Below the pieces are notes generated by a model. That model saw nothing but the letters and a program-made list of their open reading frames with translations, did no database searches and was not told the DNA's origin. A stretch of 8,573 nt of DNA, from assembly GCA_012837465.1 (NCBI GenBank), contig DURG01000328.1, forward strand, positions 1 to 8,573, written 5' to 3'. Below, piece by piece: positions 5,821 to 8,573 of the stretch. The translations under genes and the position numbers were made by a program. Each line of letters opens with the position of its first letter. Positions within the stretch are counted from its first letter, which is position 1. The DNA comes from Propionibacterium sp. GTDB taxonomy: Bacteria > Actinomycetota > Actinomycetes > Propionibacteriales > Propionibacteriaceae.

Positions 5821-6866
5821 GGGTTCTGCACGTCGAGGATGTCGATGACGTAGACCAGCGTCTGGCCGGCCTCGAGCGGCGGCTCGGCGTTGGGGAGGCC
5901 GTCGGGGAAGCCCAGTGCCGGCGGGACCACGAGGAGCATGCGCGAGCCGGCGGTCTGGCCGACGAGGCCCTGCTTCCAGCCCTCGATCAGCGACGACAGC
6001 TTGCCGGCCTGCGGAGCCCAGGCATCCTGCCAGAGGGCGCCGTCGGCGTAGTTGAAGGCGCGGTACTGCACCTGGATGGTGGATTCCGCGGTGACCTCGG
6101 CGCCGGGGCCCTTGATGACGGGCTGGGCGCGCAGTTCGGTGGGTGCCTCCACCCCCGCGGGGATGGTGACGGTCGGCTTGCCGTCGGTGAGGGCGACGGT
6201 GGGCATGCCCTCGGCGGGCGCGACCTCCTCGCCGGTCGCCTCGGAGAAGTTGGACGAGAGGATGTCCACGAGGAACAGCAGCGAGGTGCCGGGCTCGATC
6301 CCGGCGTTGGGGTTGCCGTCCCCGTAGCCGTCCTCGGGGACCATTCCGATGAGGACGCGCGAGCCGACCTTCTGGCCTGAGAGGCCCTTCTGGAAGCCGG
6401 GCACGACCTGCTCCAGCGAGAAGGTCGCGGGGGTGCCGCGCTCGAAGGAGCTGTCGAAGACGTCACCGGTGATGCCGTTGACGCCCATGTAGTTGATGGT
6501 GACCACGGAGGTGTCGGTGAGCGTCTGCGCGCTCTCGCCCTCCTTCAGTACCTGCGCCTGGGTCTCGTCGATGGCCCAGGGGGTCTCGAAGGTGAGCTCC
6601 GGCACGTCGCCGTCGACCACCTCGACGCCGCTGAGGTCGGTCGCGGGGGTGACCTCCGGCGTGGGGCTCTCCTCGGGCACCGCCGATTCCGTCTCGGTGG
6701 GCTCCACGGAGGGGCTCTCCTCGGCCGGGGTCGTGGTCACCGACTCCGTGGGGTTCACCTCGGACTCGGCGGAGGGGTCGTCCGACCCGCAGGCCGACAG
6801 GGCGATCAGCGACGCGATGCCGACTGTGGCCAGCACGCGGCGCATGGTATTGGCGGAGAAAGTCAC
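5811..6866 (-). CDS. Lipoprotein with two FKBP-type peptidyl-prolyl isomerase domains
   Basis: The protein is 351 residues long. The N-terminus (MRRVLATVGIASLIALSAC from residue 8) is a lipoprotein signal peptide with lipobox LSAC and acylated Cys26. It is followed by a Thr/Glu/Ser/Pro-rich linker (about 28-77) that would span the cell wall. Domain 1 (about 118-204) keeps nearly all FKBP12 active-site positions: Tyr126, Phe137-Asp138, Phe149, Val154-Val155, Phe158, Tyr181 and Phe198. Domain 2 (about 262-346) has the fold outline (IEGWKQGL, GSRMLLVVPP) but reads Trp-Gln where Phe-Asp is expected, so it is probably weak or inactive. The role is folding of exported proteins outside the membrane. 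I use the GTG at 6866 because a -10 hexamer sits 6 bases before it; the ATG at 6845 has no Shine-Dalgarno. It converges on gluQRS with overlapping stop codons. Confidence 0.93.
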   Translation of the reverse strand: MTFSANTMRRVLATVGIASLIALSACGSDDPSAESEVNPTESVTTTPAEESPSVEPTETESAVPEESPTPEVTPATDLSGVEVVDGDVPELTFETPWAIDETQAQVLKEGESAQTLTDTSVVTINYMGVNGITGDVFDSSFERGTPATFSLEQVVPGFQKGLSGQKVGSRVLIGMVPEDGYGDGNPNAGIEPGTSLLFLVDILSSNFSEATGEEVAPAEGMPTVALTDGKPTVTIPAGVEAPTELRAQPVIKGPGAEVTAESTIQVQYRAFNYADGALWQDAWAPQAGKLSSLIEGWKQGLVGQTAGSRMLLVVPPALGFPDGLPNAEPPLEAGQTLVYVIDILDVQNPEG

Positions 6867-6872
6867 GTGGGA

Positions 6873-6878
6873 ATGTTA
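6873..6878 (-). promoter_or_regulatory. Putative -10 box of the FKBP lipoprotein gene (leaderless start)
   Basis: The minus strand reads TAACAT, then 6 bases, then the GTG at 6866. This fits a TANNNT -10 with transcription starting on the G of the start codon and is the main reason to prefer this GTG over the ATG at 6845. A -35 is not clear. Confidence 0.6.
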
Positions 6879-6923
6879 GCCGACGCCCTCAAGACGACCG
6901 AACTGGCCCTCTGGCCGGGGGCG

Positions 6924-6929
6924 TAGCCT
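6924..6929 (+). promoter_or_regulatory. Putative -10 box of the AEC permease gene (leaderless start)
   Basis: TAGCCT fits TANNNT and ends 7 bases before the ATG at 6937, so the transcript would begin at or beside the start codon. Upstream lies a direct repeat of CTGGCC (6903-6908 and 6911-6916) that may be coincidental. Confidence 0.5.
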
Positions 6930-6936
6930 ATGGCCC

Positions 6937-7848
6937 ATGTGGGCGGCACTGGAGGGCTTCACGACGATCAGCATCGTCGTGGCCGTGGGCTACCTCCTCG
7001 CCCGCACCCGGGTCGTCGGAGCGGCCGCGCAGAAGCACCTCGGCGACGTCGCCTTCTACGTCGGCCAGCCCGCCCTCGTGCTGGTGGCCGTGGCCGGGGC
7101 CGAGCTGGAACTGCTCGTCGGCTGGCACATCGTGGCCTTCGGCGCCGCGTGCATCCTGACCGGCCTGGCATTCGCCATCGCGATGCTTCGACGGTGGGGC
7201 GCCTCCCGCGCGGAGGCCGCGCTCGGCTACCTCTCGACGAGCTACGTCAACGCCGGCAACCTCGGCATGCCGATCGCCGCCTACGTGCTGGGCGACGCAG
7301 CCTGGGCCGCCCCCGCGATGCTCCTGCAGGTGCTGGTGCTGCAGCCCACCGCAGTTGCCGTCCTGGAGTCCAGCCCTGCGGGGCGGGGACGCTCCGTGTT
7401 CAACAGCTTCGTGACCCACCCGCTGGTCTGGGGAGCCGCGATCGGGCTGGCGATCAACCTGTCGGGCTGGCAGCCGCCATCGGTCCTCTGGTCGCCCACC
7501 ACGCTGCTCGCGGAGTTGGGCATCCCTGCGATGCTACTGGCCTTCGGCATGTCGCTGCATTCCAACCCGCTCCCCCGGCTCGACAGGCTGCCGCGGCTGA
7601 CGTTGGCCGCCATCGCCACCAAATCCTTCGCGGTGCCCGGCCTCGCGCTCGCGATCGCACTCCTGCTGGGGCTCAGCGGGACGCCGCTACGGGCCGCCGT
7701 CGTGTTGGCCGCCCTTCCCACCGCGCAGGTGGTGTTCGTCCATGCACTGCGTTACCGCACGGCGTTACCGCTCGTGCAGTCAACGACGCTCTGGACGACC
7801 CTGTTCAGCGTCCCCGTGATCGTCACGGCAGGGGCTTTCCTGACCTGA
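6937..7848 (+). CDS. AEC-family (auxin efflux carrier-like) permease
   Basis: This 303-residue integral membrane protein has about ten hydrophobic segments in two halves, typical of the AEC family (bile/arsenite/riboflavin transporter superfamily). Bacterial members export or exchange organic acids or related small molecules. The most telling motif is YVNAGNLGMPI (about 103-113), the conserved NxGNxGxPI element of the first half. A central hydrophilic stretch (ESSPAGRGRS, near 144-153) separates the halves, and the second half contains GIPAMLLAFGMSL. The substrate cannot be predicted. The ATG at 6937 lacks a Shine-Dalgarno, but a -10 hexamer lies 7 bases upstream, so a leaderless start is likely. 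It is divergent from the FKBP gene (70-base gap) and 47 bases upstream of dedA. A competing ATG at 6930 opens a different frame and is not used. Confidence 0.92.
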   Translation: MWAALEGFTTISIVVAVGYLLARTRVVGAAAQKHLGDVAFYVGQPALVLVAVAGAELELLVGWHIVAFGAACILTGLAFAIAMLRRWGASRAEAALGYLSTSYVNAGNLGMPIAAYVLGDAAWAAPAMLLQVLVLQPTAVAVLESSPAGRGRSVFNSFVTHPLVWGAAIGLAINLSGWQPPSVLWSPTTLLAELGIPAMLLAFGMSLHSNPLPRLDRLPRLTLAAIATKSFAVPGLALAIALLLGLSGTPLRAAVVLAALPTAQVVFVHALRYRTALPLVQSTTLWTTLFSVPVIVTAGAFLT

Positions 7849-7853
7849 GGGGC

Positions 7854-7859
7854 TACACT
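7854..7859 (+). promoter_or_regulatory. Putative -10 box of dedA-corA
   Basis: TACACT fits TANNNT and lies 6 bases after the permease stop. Transcription from about 7866 would give a leader of about 30 bases that contains the dedA Shine-Dalgarno (GGAG, 7888-7891). It lies inside a possible hairpin (GAGGGG 7847-7852 with CCCCTC 7873-7878). No clear -35 is seen. Confidence 0.4.
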
Positions 7860-7895
7860 GGGCTCGCCCCAACCCCTCGCGTCCATCGGAGTGCC

Positions 7896-8372
7896 GTGTT
7901 CGATCCCACCACCTGGGACCTCCCCTTCGCAGTCGTGGTCGCCGCGCTGTTCGTCATCGTGGCACTGCGCTCGAGCGCCACGTATCTGCTGGGCAGGGGC
8001 ATCTCGGCCGGGGCGCGCCGCACCCGCGCTGCCAGGCTGCTGGAATCCAAGCACTACGAGACCGGCGCCAGGTGGGTCAACCGCTGGGGCGCGGTCGCGG
8101 TCGCGGTGTGCTTCCTGACCGTCGGCCTCCAGACGATGGTGCTGCTCGCCGCGGGCATCACGCGGATGCCGCTTCGCCGGTACATCCCCGCGGCCATCAT
8201 CGGCTGCATCATGTGGGCCTTCCTGTACGGCACGGTCGGCATGATCGGCTTCCACGCCATCAGGTTGCTGTGGGGCACCTCGCCGTGGCTGGTGGTGCTG
8301 CTCGCGCTGCTCGTGGCCGGCTTGGTCGTGTGGGTCTCGCGGCGCCGTGACGACACCGCCGTGGCTGCGTGA
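7896..8372 (+). CDS. Short DedA/VTT-type membrane protein
   Basis: A 158-residue protein with hydrophobic segments at about 10-32, 62-86, 96-118 and 129-147, and an Arg-rich cytoplasmic loop (about 40-50). The central part, NRWGAVAVAVCFLTVGLQT followed by AAGITRMPLRRYIPA, matches the second half of the DedA/SNARE-associated (VTT) domain, whose full-length members (about 200 residues) are flippases or ion-coupled transporters. The usual F-x-P-x-x-R core is changed to FLTVGLQ, so Pro and Arg are lost, and the N-terminal acidic pair of classical DedA proteins is not visible. I use the GTG at 7896 because GGAG lies 4 bases upstream (7888-7891). The open frame continues upstream to 6930, but only as an out-of-frame shadow of the permease. 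The stop is 10 bases before corA, so the two are probably co-transcribed. Function is uncertain. Confidence 0.82.
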   Translation: MFDPTTWDLPFAVVVAALFVIVALRSSATYLLGRGISAGARRTRAARLLESKHYETGARWVNRWGAVAVAVCFLTVGLQTMVLLAAGITRMPLRRYIPAAIIGCIMWAFLYGTVGMIGFHAIRLLWGTSPWLVVLLALLVAGLVVWVSRRRDDTAVAA

Positions 8373-8382
8373 CACCGGCCAG

Positions 8383-8573
8383 ATGAGCAACCACGGAGAG
8401 CGTCTCTCGTCCATCGTCGATGCCGGCTACTACGTCGACGGCGCCAGGATCGCCTCCCCCACCACGTTCGAGCAGAGCTTCCACCTCCTCGACGAACACG
8501 ACACCGGATTCATGTGGATCGGCCTCTACCGGCCCAGCCACGCCGACATGGCGCTGCTGGCCGAGGAGTTCCA
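8383..8573 (+). CDS. CorA-type Mg2+/Co2+ transporter, N-terminal fragment (runs off the right edge)
   Basis: The first 63 codons are present. The translation begins MSNHGERLSSIVDAGYYVDG and contains GFMWIGLYRPSHADMALLAEEF (residues about 42-63). This matches the N-terminal cytoplasmic domain of actinobacterial CorA proteins, where a W-I-G-L-Y/x-P stretch is followed by an xxLAEEFGLHPLAVED-type helix. The full protein would be about 330-370 residues, a homopentameric channel for Mg2+ (sometimes Co2+ or Ni2+), with its two membrane helices and GMN motif beyond the window. The ATG at 8383 has no clear Shine-Dalgarno, and the gene follows dedA by 10 bases, so translational coupling is likely. Because the diagnostic GMN motif is outside the window, the assignment rests on the N-terminal similarity only. 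Confidence 0.85.
   Translation, partial: MSNHGERLSSIVDAGYYVDGARIASPTTFEQSFHLLDEHDTGFMWIGLYRPSHADMALLAEEF

Noticed and set aside
6822..6866. Possible Tat signal (TMRRVLATVG) in the FKBP lipoprotein, given the nearby tat genes
   Set aside because: The twin arginine lacks the usual S/T-RR-x-F-L-K surroundings, and the sequence is equally consistent with an ordinary Sec lipoprotein signal.
6930..7895. Fusion of an upstream 322-codon frame to the DedA-like protein
   Set aside because: The upstream part is an out-of-frame shadow of the AEC permease; the ribosome site at 7888-7891 supports an independent start.
1..8573. tRNA or rRNA genes, CRISPR array, insertion sequence, phage or toxin-antitoxin genes
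   Set aside because: I read both strands and saw no cloverleaf, regularly spaced repeat, transposase or integrase motif; nearly all bases are accounted for by housekeeping-type genes.

Overview
The window is tightly packed, G+C-rich bacterial DNA. GTG starts are common, start codons overlap the preceding stops, and no gap between genes exceeds 75 bases. The pafB-pafC-tatA-tatC-helY order is a hallmark of Actinomycetota (Mycobacterium tuberculosis keeps it as Rv2096c-Rv2092c). I infer an actinomycete; a Propionibacteriaceae-like origin is only a guess. I see no mobile element, tRNA, rRNA, CRISPR array or long repeat.

Left part (about 1-4878, minus strand): one co-directional cluster read from right to left. 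It runs pafB, pafC, a 61-residue membrane protein, tatA, tatC, a diacylglycerol-kinase-family lipid kinase, then the N-terminal 245 residues of the Ski2-like helicase HelY, which runs off the left edge. Junctions are 4-base overlaps or gaps of 2 to 48 bases, so this is probably one operon. It joins a DNA-damage regulator pair (PafBC), the Tat protein exporter (TatA plus TatC; tatB is not here), lipid phosphorylation and a probable RNA helicase.

Middle (4912-6866): gluQRS, a tRNA-Asp queuosine-modifying synthetase paralog, is read rightward, divergently from pafB. It ends in a 4-base tail-to-tail overlap with a leftward gene for a lipoprotein carrying two FKBP-type prolyl isomerase domains. 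A 7-bp GC-rich inverted repeat straddles the two stop codons and may serve as a shared terminator.

Right part (6937-8573, plus strand): an AEC-family permease, a short DedA/VTT-type membrane protein, and the first 63 codons of a CorA-type Mg2+ transporter that runs off the right edge. dedA and corA are 10 bases apart and look co-transcribed.

Promoters: three genes (pafB, the FKBP lipoprotein, the AEC permease) have a TANNNT -10 hexamer only 6-7 bases before the start codon, as expected for leaderless mRNAs. Most remaining genes have a recognisable Shine-Dalgarno sequence. The features I find most worth a second look are these leaderless starts, a leucine in TatC where a conserved membrane glutamate is expected, the degenerate second FKBP domain, the short DedA protein lacking the family's Pro/Arg signature, and the small membrane protein between pafC and tatA. 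The content is mostly a known actinobacterial housekeeping neighbourhood; I did not find a clearly new system.
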